From positions 310,001 to 374,000 of the forward strand of contig CAYJLF010000002.1 in NCBI GenBank assembly GCA_964371055.1: DNA of 64,000 bases, given 5' to 3'. This DNA is from CAYJLF01 sp964371055. Its GTDB lineage: Bacteria; Eisenbacteria; RBG-16-71-46; CAIMUX01. Of this stretch, positions 56,483-64,000 are shown piece by piece. The position numbers and the translations under genes were made by a program. The stretch's first letter is position 1; each line of letters starts with the position of its first letter. The notes below the pieces were generated by a model, which worked only from the letters and a program-made list of their open reading frames with translations, ran no database searches and had not been told where the DNA came from.

Positions 56483-59200
56483 TTGGCTCGGCAGGCCGCA
56501 CTCGAGCAGGTCCGGCGCATCCTGATCTTCGCGGCCGGGCCGCCGCCGCGACTCTCAGCGGCCTCGTCGCAGCTCGAGCTGTGGCAGGTGGTGCCGACGA
56601 CCGAGCTGTTCGACCGCGATCTCACCGAGCACTCCGACCGGCTCCACGACCTCCTGCTCGAGCTGGCGATCCTGATTCAGATGGAGGTGGCGGAGTTGGT
56701 CGACTCCCCGCTGACGCGCCGGGGACGGTACCGACTCAGTCTCGGAGCGGATCCGCCGCTTCGCCTGCTGGACGAATGGGAACAGGCCGTCTCCGCGGAG
56801 AGCGTCCCCTGGATGCAGGGAGTCGCTCACGCCGACCGGGAGCGTGCGTTCCGAGACGGGCTCGCGCGCGCCCGTGCGCTTGCCGACGCCGCCGAACTCG
56901 CCCCCGGTGTGGTGCGGGAGATCGTGCGGCGTCTCTTTCCTCTGGCTGCTCGGGCCGACGCGCGTGATGACCTGCCGGGACTGATCGCCGGTCACTCCCG
57001 CCGCTTCGTGCTGGTCCGGAATGCTTCCGGCCGCCTCTCGTTCCGCGTCGAGCCGGAGCGGGGTCGAGGCGCGGGGGTGGTGCACACGCCGTCGGAGCCG
57101 GTCACGGAACTCCTGCGCGTGCTCTGGCCCGCCGGGGAGTTTTCGGCGCCGCCGATGTTCTGCGACCCGGCGTGCGGCAGCGGGCAGTTTCTCCTGGCCG
57201 CCGCCGAGCGTCTGGCCCAGGAATGGCCTCGCTTCCATGCGGAGCGCGAGCTCTCCGGTCTGCTCCGCGCGCTCCGCGGGCTGCACGGCGTGGAGATCGA
57301 TCCGGCGGCGGCACGGATCGCCGCCTGGAATCTCAGCTACTGGGCCGCCTGCCAGTGGCGCGACCGGCGGCGCGAGGCGGATCGAGGATCCCGCGGAGGG
57401 GGGACCAGCGCCGCTCCGTCCGACCCGGCGGGGCCGCGGCTCGACGCGCTCTTCGGACTCCCTTTCCCTTACGGACTCGGAACTTCGATCCAGGTCGGGA
57501 ACGCGCTGCAGGTCGAGCCCAGCACCTTTGCGCCCGGCTTCCTCTGGGAACGGCGCTTCGCGGAAGTGTTCGAGCGTGAGCGTCCCGGCTTCGATCTCGT
57601 GGCCGGCAATCCGCCCTGGATCAGTTACGGACTGCGGGATCGCGGCTCAGCGTCACCGGAAGAGCGCATCTACTACGAACGGATTTTTCCGGCCGGCACG
57701 CAGTACAAGCTGACGCTCTATCCGATCTTCATGGAACTGGCGCTGCGGATCTGCCGGGCGGGCGGAATGCACGGCTTCTTGGTGCCTGACTCGCTCCTCT
57801 CGGGCCATCACTTCTCCAGGATTCGCCAGCGGTTGACCGCGGAGGCGGAACTGATCGAGCTGACGCTGTTTGAGGGTTCTCTCTGGCCGGGAGTGCAGGT
57901 CGGGCACACCCTCTTCTACGCGGCGCGCAAGCGCGGCGGTCCCGGCCGCTCGCCGGTCACGGTACGGAATCGCGTGCTGCCCGTCATCCGGGGGCGCATT
58001 GTCGGTTCCGGTTCATCGTCCTCCGCCGGCTCCGGCCCGTCCGACGTCCGTGTGCCCGCCCACGCCTACAGCGCCGGAGGAGGTGGTCCGCTTCGGATCT
58101 TTCGAGACGACCGTGAGGTCGAGTTTCTGGCGCGGGTTCAGGCGGCTCCCCTGCGCTTCAAGGATGTCTGTTGGACCTATTCGGGTCTCATCGCGCGCTA
58201 CGGCCAGAAGAGCGTGCAGGCCGATGAGGTCTGCGCCCAATTCCGGCTGGTGAAGCCGGGGGGAGAGATCATCCTCGAAGATGTCGACGCCGCGGCGCAC
58301 TGGCGGCCGGCCCTCCTGACCGGCGCGGAAGTGGTTCCTTTCTCTGTGCGGTGGCGCGGGGGCCATCTCTACTGGCCCGGGGCGCGAGCCGACCTGGCCC
58401 GCGTGTACAAGAGCGGGTTCGATCCGGCACGCTACGAGGGAGCCAAGGTCCTCCTCCGCCAGACCGGGGACAGTCTGATCGCGGCGGTCGATCGGGCCGG
58501 GCGACTCTGCTTGAACAACCTGCACCTGGTCGGCCCCCTGGGGCGGCCCGCGATTCCGCCGCCGATCCTGGCGGCACTTCTGATGAGCGAGCCGGTGCAG
58601 CGCGCGTATAGAATCTCGGCCCTCGAGTCGTCGCGTCCGCTGGCGCAGGTCGACCTCAAGACCGTCGAGATGCTGCCCTATCCCAGCGACCCGGGTGGAG
58701 TGCCGATCGGCGCGGCGCCTCCTCCTCCCCGGTCCGCTGCGCCGGTGCGCCGCCTGTTGCGGAGGATCGCGCGCGCTCTTTCCGATCCGTCCTCGGACGA
58801 TCTCGTGGAGCTGGCGCGGGCCGCGTGGAGCCGTCCGGAAGAACCGGTGGAAGAGGGCGCGCCCGCGGGCCGGAACGTGCTGACGCTGATCCTGCTGGAA
58901 CTGTCCGCGGAGCTGGAAGCGAGATCCGCGGAGCCGGATTCGGTCTCGTCGGCTGGAGCCGGGCGCATCGCGGACGGGGTGGACCGACCGGAGATGCCGA
59001 TCCTCCTGGGCCGAGCCGAGATGTCGGCTTTGCTGGAGGGGGAGATGCCCTCCGGCGTCCTGGCCGGGGGAGAGCTTCCCGACGTCGCGGCGGAGCGGCG
59101 CCGGACGGGCCCGGTCCCGGGCGACGCGCGGCCCTGGCGCCTGTTGCTCGATCGGATTGTCGCTCTTTGCTTCGACCTGCCGGTGTCGGGGCGCCCCTGA
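56483..59200 (+). CDS. Eco57I/TaqI-like N6-adenine DNA methyltransferase, no restriction partner seen
   Basis: This 905-residue protein has methylase motif I (FCDPACGSGQFLLAAAERL, about 225) and motif IV NPPW (about 375, in DLVAGNPPWISYG), which places it with gamma-class adenine methylases. The C-terminal half has target-recognition-type features (KDVCWTYSGLIARYG, VVPFSVRWRGGHLYWPG, LLRQTGDSLIAAVD, LNNLHLVG). The N-terminal 200 residues are helical, with no PD-(D/E)xK nuclease motif that I can see. The TTG at 56483 follows GGGGAGG by six bases; a GTG at 56456 is an alternative. A terminator lies upstream and a YceI gene downstream; no endonuclease, BREX or DISARM gene is adjacent. It may be an orphan methylase. 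Confidence 0.85.
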   Translation: MARQAALEQVRRILIFAAGPPPRLSAASSQLELWQVVPTTELFDRDLTEHSDRLHDLLLELAILIQMEVAELVDSPLTRRGRYRLSLGADPPLRLLDEWEQAVSAESVPWMQGVAHADRERAFRDGLARARALADAAELAPGVVREIVRRLFPLAARADARDDLPGLIAGHSRRFVLVRNASGRLSFRVEPERGRGAGVVHTPSEPVTELLRVLWPAGEFSAPPMFCDPACGSGQFLLAAAERLAQEWPRFHAERELSGLLRALRGLHGVEIDPAAARIAAWNLSYWAACQWRDRRREADRGSRGGGTSAAPSDPAGPRLDALFGLPFPYGLGTSIQVGNALQVEPSTFAPGFLWERRFAEVFERERPGFDLVAGNPPWISYGLRDRGSASPEERIYYERIFPAGTQYKLTLYPIFMELALRICRAGGMHGFLVPDSLLSGHHFSRIRQRLTAEAELIELTLFEGSLWPGVQVGHTLFYAARKRGGPGRSPVTVRNRVLPVIRGRIVGSGSSSSAGSGPSDVRVPAHAYSAGGGGPLRIFRDDREVEFLARVQAAPLRFKDVCWTYSGLIARYGQKSVQADEVCAQFRLVKPGGEIILEDVDAAAHWRPALLTGAEVVPFSVRWRGGHLYWPGARADLARVYKSGFDPARYEGAKVLLRQTGDSLIAAVDRAGRLCLNNLHLVGPLGRPAIPPPILAALLMSEPVQRAYRISALESSRPLAQVDLKTVEMLPYPSDPGGVPIGAAPPPPRSAAPVRRLLRRIARALSDPSSDDLVELARAAWSRPEEPVEEGAPAGRNVLTLILLELSAELEARSAEPDSVSSAGAGRIADGVDRPEMPILLGRAEMSALLEGEMPSGVLAGGELPDVAAERRRTGPVPGDARPWRLLLDRIVALCFDLPVSGRP

Positions 59201-59377
59201 GGCGCGCGTTGTGGCGCAGAACCCCGGAAGGGCGCAACCGGTCAGAATCGGAACTCATCCAAAGCAGTAGACGCACTGATGGGGCCGTGAAAGGCGGAGC
59301 CAGGCCCGGGTGGTCGGCCCGCCGGAAGTCCCCGTTCGCAGAAGCCCGATCCCAGGCAAGCAAGGAGATGAACCACG

Positions 59378-60031
59378 ATGTCGACTCTCGTCCATCGCCA
59401 AAAGGCCCGCGCCATCTTCCGGCGTTGGCTGGCCCTCTTCCTGATCCCGGTTCTTTTCGGAGTGGCGCCGGCGGTCGGTTCCAGCGACGCCGTCGCGGCT
59501 CCCGAGCCCTGGGAGATCGATGTCGCCCACTCCGGGGTGACCTTCCAGGTCCGCCACTTCTTCACCATGACTCCAGGGCGGTTCAGCAAGTTCAACGGCG
59601 CGGTCATGTATGACGAGGCCGACCCGACGAAGTCGAGCGTTGAGCTGACGATCGACGCGGCCAGCATCAACACCGACAACGAAAAGCGGGATGAGCACCT
59701 TCGCAGCGCTGATTTCTTCGACGTCGCGAAATTCCCGACGTTGACGTTCAAGAGCACGAAGGTCGAGAAGACCGAGCAGGCGGGCATGTACAAGATGACC
59801 GGCGACCTCACCATGGTCGGCGTGACGAAGCCGGTCACCGTCATGGTCGAGGTGATCGGCATCGGTCCCGACGCGTGGGGTGGCACTCGGGGCGGGTTCA
59901 CGGTCACCGGCTCGCTCAATCGGAAGGACTACGGCCTGGTCTGGAACAAGACTCTCGACACCGGCGGCGCGATGCTGGGCGACGAGGTGAAGTTCTCGAT
60001 CCCGCTGGAGCTGGTGAAGAAGAAGGCGTAG
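59378..60031 (+). CDS. YceI-family periplasmic lipid-binding protein
   Basis: This 217-residue protein has a signal peptide (WLALFLIPVLFGVAPAVG). The YceI lipocalin-like barrel follows: WEIDVAHSGVTFQVRHF, FSKFNGAVMYDEADPTKSSV, DAASINTDNEKRDEHLRSAD, FFDVAKFPTLTFKSTKVE, and DLTMVGVTKPVTVMVEV ending LNRKDYGLVWNKTLD. Family members bind isoprenoid chains such as quinones. The start has AAGGAG about ten bases upstream. The dehydrogenase gene follows after a 170-base gap with a strong hairpin, so the two need not be one operon. Confidence 0.92.
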   Translation: MSTLVHRQKARAIFRRWLALFLIPVLFGVAPAVGSSDAVAAPEPWEIDVAHSGVTFQVRHFFTMTPGRFSKFNGAVMYDEADPTKSSVELTIDAASINTDNEKRDEHLRSADFFDVAKFPTLTFKSTKVEKTEQAGMYKMTGDLTMVGVTKPVTVMVEVIGIGPDAWGGTRGGFTVTGSLNRKDYGLVWNKTLDTGGAMLGDEVKFSIPLELVKKKA

Positions 60032-60116
60032 AACAGTCCACGCCCTGCCCCGGACCCCGATCCTCCCGGCCCCCGCGCGGCCCGTCGAGGCCGCCGGGGT
60101 CTCAACCGGGACGGAT

Positions 60117-60155
60117 CGATGCCCTCTGGCCCCGGAACCGGGCCGGAGGGTATCG
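60117..60155 (+). promoter_or_regulatory. Strong 16-bp-stem hairpin before the dehydrogenase gene
   Basis: CGATGCCCTCTGGCCC pairs with GGGCCGGAGGGTATCG across a 7-base loop, with 14 Watson-Crick and 2 G-U pairs. It sits midway between the YceI stop (60031) and the dehydrogenase start (60202). There is no T-run after it, so it may be a YceI terminator without a U-tract, an attenuator, or a DNA-binding palindrome. Confidence 0.5.
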
Positions 60156-60201
60156 TGTGAGTGGGCGGGAACCACCCCGGCCAACAGACGAGATACTGAC
60201 G

Positions 60202-62337
60202 ATGCGCCGGGAGGACCACGTGGCGGCGAAAAAGGGATCGGAGAAGGCGGCGGGACCCTCGGCGATCAGCCCCGAGGAGCGGCGTCGCCTCGACCGCGAG
60301 CTGTACCGCCAGCTTTGCCTGGTCCGTGCGTTCGACGACCGCGTCTCCACGCTGCACCGGCAGAACAAGGTCGTCGGTGGCGTCTACTCCGGCGTCGGCC
60401 AGGAGGCGGTTGTCGTCGGGGCATGCCACCCGCTGCGCGGGGACGACCTCGTCTTCCCCCTCCATCGCGACATGGGCATCTTCCTCATGCGCGGAGTCGA
60501 TCCGTCGCTGCTGCTGGCGCAGATCCTCGGGCGCCGGGACGGTCTCTCCGGCGGACGCGACTCGTTCCTCCACACCGGTGACCTGGAGAAGGGAGTGATC
60601 GGCGCCACCAGCATGCTGGGCGCGACTCTGCCCGTCGCCACCGGTTCCGCGCTGGCCTTCCGCACCATGGGTCAGGATCGCGTCGCCGTCGCCTTCTTCG
60701 GGGAGGGCTCGACCAGCCGCGGCGACTTCCACGAGGCGCTCAACTTCGCCGGCATCCACAAGCTCCCGGTGATCTTCATCTGCGAGAACAACCAGTACGC
60801 CTTCACCACCCCGGTCCGTCTGCAGATGCCGGTCGAGACGGTGGCCGAACGTGCGGACGCCTACGGCCTGCGTCGCGCGCGCACGAACGGCAACGACCTC
60901 TTCCGCGTCATGGACGCGGTGGAGGCGGCGGTGCATCGGGCCCGCCGCGGTGAGGGGGCGACCCTGATCGACTGCGTCACCTACCGGATCCACGGCCACA
61001 GCGAGCACGACCCGGCCCGTTACCGTGAGGCTGAGGAGGTGGTGGAGTGGGGCGCGCGCGATCCGATCGAGCTGTACGAGCTTTACCTGGAGAAGCGTGG
61101 ATACGACGTGGCGGAGATGACGCGCGAGGTCCAGGAGGAAGTACGCGCGGTGATCGATCGCGCCGTCGAATTCGCCGAGGCCAGTCCCTATCCCGACCTG
61201 CGCGCGGCGCACACCGCCGTCTTTATCGGGCCGGGTCCCCTCGGGACCACCGGGATCACCGCCGACTGGGCAGGTGACCATGCGATCCACGGGATGGCCG
61301 GGCCGCAGGCGGCCGACGCGGGGAGAGTCCCGACCCCCGAGCCGGATGGCGACGAAGTCGAGGTCAACTACCTCACGGCCATCAACCGCACCCTTGCCTG
61401 GGAGATGGAGCACGACGACCGCGTCATCTGCCTGGGCGAGGACATCGGCATCGGCGGTGGCGCCTTCGGCGTGACCGAGGGGCTGCTCGACCGGTTCGGG
61501 GACGACCGGGTCATCGACACGCCGATCTCGGAGTCGCTCATCGTCGGAGGGAGTGTGGGCGCGTCGGTGGTGGGGCTGAAGCCGGTGGCCGAGATGCAGT
61601 TTGCTGACTTCATCAGCTGCGGCTTCGATCAGCTCGCCAACAGCGCCGCCACGATGGCCTATCGCCATGCCGGGAAGTTCGGCGCGGGAATCGTCGTGCG
61701 CTGCCCCGCCGGGGGAAGGATCCGCGGCGGCCTCTTCCATTCCCAGAACGTCGAGGCGTTCTTCCTCTCGACGCCCGGGATCAAGATCGTCGCTCCGTCC
61801 AACGCGCGCGATGCGAGCGGACTGCTGCGCAGCGCCATTCACGATCCCAATCCGGTTCTCTTCCTCGAGTACAAGTACCTCTATCGCCGGGAGAAGGCGC
61901 GCCTGCGGGGCGGGGTCGCCGAACCGCTGCCGATCGGCGTGGCGGCCGTGCGCCGTCCCGGCCGCCAGTTGTCAGTCATCACCTACGGTCCGACGGTGCC
62001 GCTCTGCCTCGAGGCGGCGGCCCGGCTGGCGGCGGCGGGGTTCGATCCCGAGGTGATCGATCTCTGCACCGTGAAGCCGCTCGACATGGACGCGATCCTG
62101 ACCTCGGTCGCGAAAACCGGCCGGGTTCTGATCGTGCACGAGGACCGCTACTTCGCGGGTCTCGGGGCCGAGATCGCCGCGCGGCTGGCCGACGAGGCCT
62201 TTGGTCAGCTCGACGCGCCGGTGCGGAGAGTCGCGACCGAAGACACGCACTACGCCTACAGTCCGCCGCTGGAGGACTCGATCCTGCCTTCCGTGGAGCG
62301 GATCGTGGCGGCGGCGGAGGAAGTGATCGAATACTAG
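60202..62337 (+). CDS. Fused alpha-beta E1 subunit of a 2-oxoacid (branched-chain-like) dehydrogenase
   Basis: This is a thiamine-diphosphate enzyme of 711 residues. Residues about 20-365 are E1-alpha: VYSGVGQEAVVVGACHPLRG, and FFGEGSTSRGDFHEALNFAG to CENNQYAFTTP as the ThDP motif. GEG rather than GDG is typical of branched-chain 2-oxoacid enzymes. Residues about 387-711 are E1-beta: NRTLAWEMEHDDRVICLGED, MQFADFISCGFDQLANSAA, GGLFHSQNVEAFFLSTPGI, VAPSNARDASGLLRSAI and LIVHEDRYFAGLGAEIAARL. E1-alpha and E1-beta are usually separate; the fused form is known from Bacteroidetes and relatives. The start may be the ATG at 60202 or the GTG at 60220, which has GGGAGGA four bases upstream. No E2 or E3 gene is in the window. 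Confidence 0.92.
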   Translation: MRREDHVAAKKGSEKAAGPSAISPEERRRLDRELYRQLCLVRAFDDRVSTLHRQNKVVGGVYSGVGQEAVVVGACHPLRGDDLVFPLHRDMGIFLMRGVDPSLLLAQILGRRDGLSGGRDSFLHTGDLEKGVIGATSMLGATLPVATGSALAFRTMGQDRVAVAFFGEGSTSRGDFHEALNFAGIHKLPVIFICENNQYAFTTPVRLQMPVETVAERADAYGLRRARTNGNDLFRVMDAVEAAVHRARRGEGATLIDCVTYRIHGHSEHDPARYREAEEVVEWGARDPIELYELYLEKRGYDVAEMTREVQEEVRAVIDRAVEFAEASPYPDLRAAHTAVFIGPGPLGTTGITADWAGDHAIHGMAGPQAADAGRVPTPEPDGDEVEVNYLTAINRTLAWEMEHDDRVICLGEDIGIGGGAFGVTEGLLDRFGDDRVIDTPISESLIVGGSVGASVVGLKPVAEMQFADFISCGFDQLANSAATMAYRHAGKFGAGIVVRCPAGGRIRGGLFHSQNVEAFFLSTPGIKIVAPSNARDASGLLRSAIHDPNPVLFLEYKYLYRREKARLRGGVAEPLPIGVAAVRRPGRQLSVITYGPTVPLCLEAAARLAAAGFDPEVIDLCTVKPLDMDAILTSVAKTGRVLIVHEDRYFAGLGAEIAARLADEAFGQLDAPVRRVATEDTHYAYSPPLEDSILPSVERIVAAAEEVIEY

Positions 62338-62381
62338 CGGGGAGCTGAAGCACGGGGTCAGTCGCGGGCGGAGCGACAGGA

Positions 62382-63197
62382 CTACGCCGGTGGAGCGTCC
62401 TCTCCGTAGGACGCGATCAGCGGCCACGCCCCGCGAACCGAACCGAAGTGCCGGCGCAGGCCCCGAAACTCAGTGCTGGTCGGATCCGGCGTGACCGGCG
62501 CCCCGTCGGATGCGAGATAGAGGCAGCCCAGTTCGTCTTCGGGCAGCGACGTGATCAGACGGGACGCCTCTGCGACGGCCGCGAACCACTGCCGTTTGAG
62601 GTCGCCCACGCGCAGCGATGCTCGCAACTGCAGGCGATCGAGCTGATCCTGAGAGTAACCGACGTGCCGGCCCGCGTGGTCGAGCAGGAAAGCGGGCGAG
62701 TAGCCGGGGTCCTTGCCGCAAGCGGCCCAGGCCAGGGCGCCGAGCGACAGGCAGCTACCGTGCAGGTGCAGGATGTCGACGTAGTCTCTGACCTCCTCGC
62801 GACCGGCCAGAGCGAGAACCTTGTTCACGGCCGCGTCGGCGTCGTGGAGACGATATCCGCAGAAATCGTCCGCCTGAACCGGGAAGAAGCGAAACGCGGA
62901 GTCCTGGGCCCACTCGAGTTTGAGCCTCTCCCGGTCGGCCGACACCACAGCTCGGTAGAAGGTCGGCGTCCGTAGCAGCCACGCGAACTCGAGGCCGGCG
63001 GAGAGCAGGGTGACGGCGTCGGCTTCCGCGCAGCGGGCCACGCTGTCTGCGACGTCGTGGAAGAAGTCGAGATCCTGCGAGAAGCGCGGGCTGGCGTCGG
63101 AACGGTGCAGCACGGTGGCGCCCGCCAGGTAGCTCTCCGGGCTGCGGCCGGCCGCCAGCATCCTGAGAATCCGCGCCTGAAGGTCGGTTAGCGGCAT
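62382..63197 (-). CDS. AbiEii/AbiGii-like nucleotidyltransferase (DUF1814-type)
   Basis: This 271-residue protein has the minimal nucleotidyltransferase motif of the AbiEii family: a Gly/Ala site followed by the acidic pair in YLAGATVLH and SPRFSQDLDFFHD (Asp42 and Asp44 of DLD). Helical segments follow (VNKVLALAGREEVRDYVDIL, LLDHAGRHVGYSQDQLDRL). The AbiEii toxin family transfers nucleotides to tRNA or proteins and is paired with a small antitoxin. Its start overlaps the end of the small upstream gene by ten bases, the arrangement of a toxin-antitoxin or AbiE-like pair. Activity is not proven; many members are single-copy genes with unknown targets. Confidence 0.82.
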   Translation of the reverse strand: MPLTDLQARILRMLAAGRSPESYLAGATVLHRSDASPRFSQDLDFFHDVADSVARCAEADAVTLLSAGLEFAWLLRTPTFYRAVVSADRERLKLEWAQDSAFRFFPVQADDFCGYRLHDADAAVNKVLALAGREEVRDYVDILHLHGSCLSLGALAWAACGKDPGYSPAFLLDHAGRHVGYSQDQLDRLQLRASLRVGDLKRQWFAAVAEASRLITSLPEDELGCLYLASDGAPVTPDPTSTEFRGLRRHFGSVRGAWPLIASYGEDAPPA

Positions 63198-63394
63198 AGC
63201 TTCGCGGCCAGGAGAAACCCGCGCCTCCCTCCGTTCTGCCGAAGGCCCCGGATGATTTCATCCAGGTCTTCCGGCTTCAGCTCGATATCCTCGCGCAGAT
63301 ACCAGAAGCACTGGGCGTGGAAGTCACGCAGTGCCTTCTTCGCGAGCTCCAGCTTCTCCGGCATGGAGAGCGGCTTGTCGTTCGGCTGTTTCAT
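63188..63394 (-). CDS. Small partner gene of the AbiEii-like protein (putative antitoxin)
   Basis: This 68-residue charged protein lies upstream of, and overlaps by ten bases, the AbiEii-like gene. It is largely helical (KLELAKKALRDFHAQCFWYL, PEDLDEIIRGLRQNGGRRGF) and ends KLCR. No ribosome site or DNA-binding motif is obvious, and ATGs at 63394 and 63364 are both possible. I recognise no named family, but small genes of this type precede many AbiEii-like nucleotidyltransferase genes. An antitoxin role is inference. Confidence 0.65.
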   Translation of the reverse strand: MKQPNDKPLSMPEKLELAKKALRDFHAQCFWYLREDIELKPEDLDEIIRGLRQNGGRRGFLLAAKLCR

Positions 63395-63489
63395 AGGTAT
63401 GCGGACGGTGCCAACCGGACCGCGCCGTCCAGGCTCCGTCCATTCTACCGGGAGGTTTGCCGTCACGCGAGGCCGGTCTCGATCCTCGA

Positions 63490-64000
63490 TCAGGATCCCG
63501 GGGGCAGGTCCGCCGGCCCGTCCTCTGCAGGCACCTCCTCCTCGGGGGACTCGAGATCGATCTGTCCGGTGCCCCGGTTCAGCCGGGCGATGAGCGGTCC
63601 CAGCATCTCGACGTCGCAGCGGTAGTCGCCGTGATGGATCTTGATGGCGACGCCGGGATGGATCCGCTCGAGGACCTGGATCACCGCGGACTGGTCCTCC
63701 TCGATCTGGCGGACGATGGTCTGGTTCTCCCGGTTGCGGGCCGCGACCCACGCCTCGAGCTTGACGAGTTCCGCCGCCGCGAGGGCCATCTTCTTCTTCC
63801 CCGCGTCGGTCAGGAGTGCCTCCTGCTGCTTGTACTGACGGATCGTCTGGCGCAGCGTTCGGGTCCGCTCGGCGGCCTCGGCGACCTGCGCCTTGATCGT
63901 CTGGAGCCCGGCCAGCATGTCGCGATCCGGCTTGAGGACGAAACGGGTGGAAGGGTCGCTGCTGGACCCGGCCTCTCCGACTGTGATGCCACGCACGGCC
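63490..64000 (-). CDS. C-terminal part of a FapA/DUF342-like protein, 5' end outside window
   Basis: The frame is open through the right edge, so at least 170 residues of the C-terminus are visible. It begins with a turn resembling the end of the DUF342/FapA beta-helix (RGITVGEAGS). It then has a long coiled coil of about 75 residues (AGLQTIKAQVAEAAERTRTL, ALAAAELVKLEAWVAARNRE), a short beta end (IHPGVAIKIHHGDYRCDVEM) and an acidic tail. FapA-like proteins act in polar localisation of flagella and in other cell-surface assembly. Family call is tentative because the defining domain is not in the window. Confidence 0.6.
   Translation of the reverse strand, partial: AVRGITVGEAGSSSDPSTRFVLKPDRDMLAGLQTIKAQVAEAAERTRTLRQTIRQYKQQEALLTDAGKKKMALAAAELVKLEAWVAARNRENQTIVRQIEEDQSAVIQVLERIHPGVAIKIHHGDYRCDVEMLGPLIARLNRGTGQIDLESPEEEVPAEDGPADLPPGS

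Overview
The window is very G+C-rich, gene-dense bacterial DNA with many AUG(A) stop/start overlaps, strong AGGAGG-type ribosome sites and some GTG/TTG starts. The best guess for the source is an FCB-superphylum relative such as Candidatus Eisenbacteria or Krumholzibacteriota. Two things support this. First, at least six secreted proteins end in the same FlgD-type Ig-like C-terminal domain (pattern PNP...D..GR...G.H...WDGRD..G...G.Y...R). Second, the succinate dehydrogenase is the three-subunit, single-cytochrome type common in Bacteroidetes and relatives. No rRNA, tRNA, CRISPR array, insertion sequence or phage module was seen. The G+C judgement is by eye, not computed.

Layout. 1-4.8 kb (+): the end of a type IV pilus/type II secretion-like operon (PilM-PilN fusion, PilO-PilP fusion, secretin with a C-terminal repeat tail) and a GspG-like pseudopilin. 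4.8-8.2 kb (-): sdhC-sdhA-sdhB. 8.6-12.7 kb (+): a single-domain response regulator followed by an NAD-linked [FeFe] hydrogenase operon (HydC-, HydB-, HydA-like). 12.9-15.8 kb: a small FlgD-tail protein and a large surface protein with a self-cleaving S74 chaperone domain. 16-19.3 kb: an ECF sigma factor with a Ser/Thr kinase-TPR protein. 19.2-22.6 kb: a methyltransferase and a divergent TetR regulator around an operator, a spermidine-synthase-like protein and a YiiX-like protein. 22.6-27.5 kb (-): one giant UvrA-like protein with four ATP-binding cassettes. 27.6-32.4 kb: cyclophilin, a beta-propeller secreted protein, an orphan secreted protein, Pcm and a thioesterase. 32.4-37 kb: RtcB, a DUF456 protein, another FlgD-tail protein and a chorismate mutase-DAHP synthase fusion.

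37-46 kb (-) is mostly envelope and secreted proteins (DUF5916-like outer-membrane protein, membrane sensor stub, ZU5-like lipoprotein, FG-GAP protein, metallophosphoesterase). 46-49.4 kb (+): a DnaQ-type exonuclease, then an ECF sigma/anti-sigma/DUF4097 operon. 49.4-56.3 kb: propeller and carboxypeptidase-regulatory-like secreted proteins around a methyltransferase and QueF. 56.4-62.3 kb: a solitary Eco57I/TaqI-like adenine methylase, YceI and a fused 2-oxoacid dehydrogenase E1. The right end (-) has an AbiEii-like nucleotidyltransferase with a small overlapping partner and the end of a FapA-like gene.

The most unusual items are the four-cassette UvrA-like protein lacking UvrB-binding insertions, the hydrogenase with a Ser in its first H-cluster motif and a co-transcribed response regulator, the cluster of FlgD-tail secreted proteins, the pilus-subunit fusions, a 16-bp-stem hairpin before the dehydrogenase, and signs of leaderless transcripts for rtcB and the DAHP synthase.
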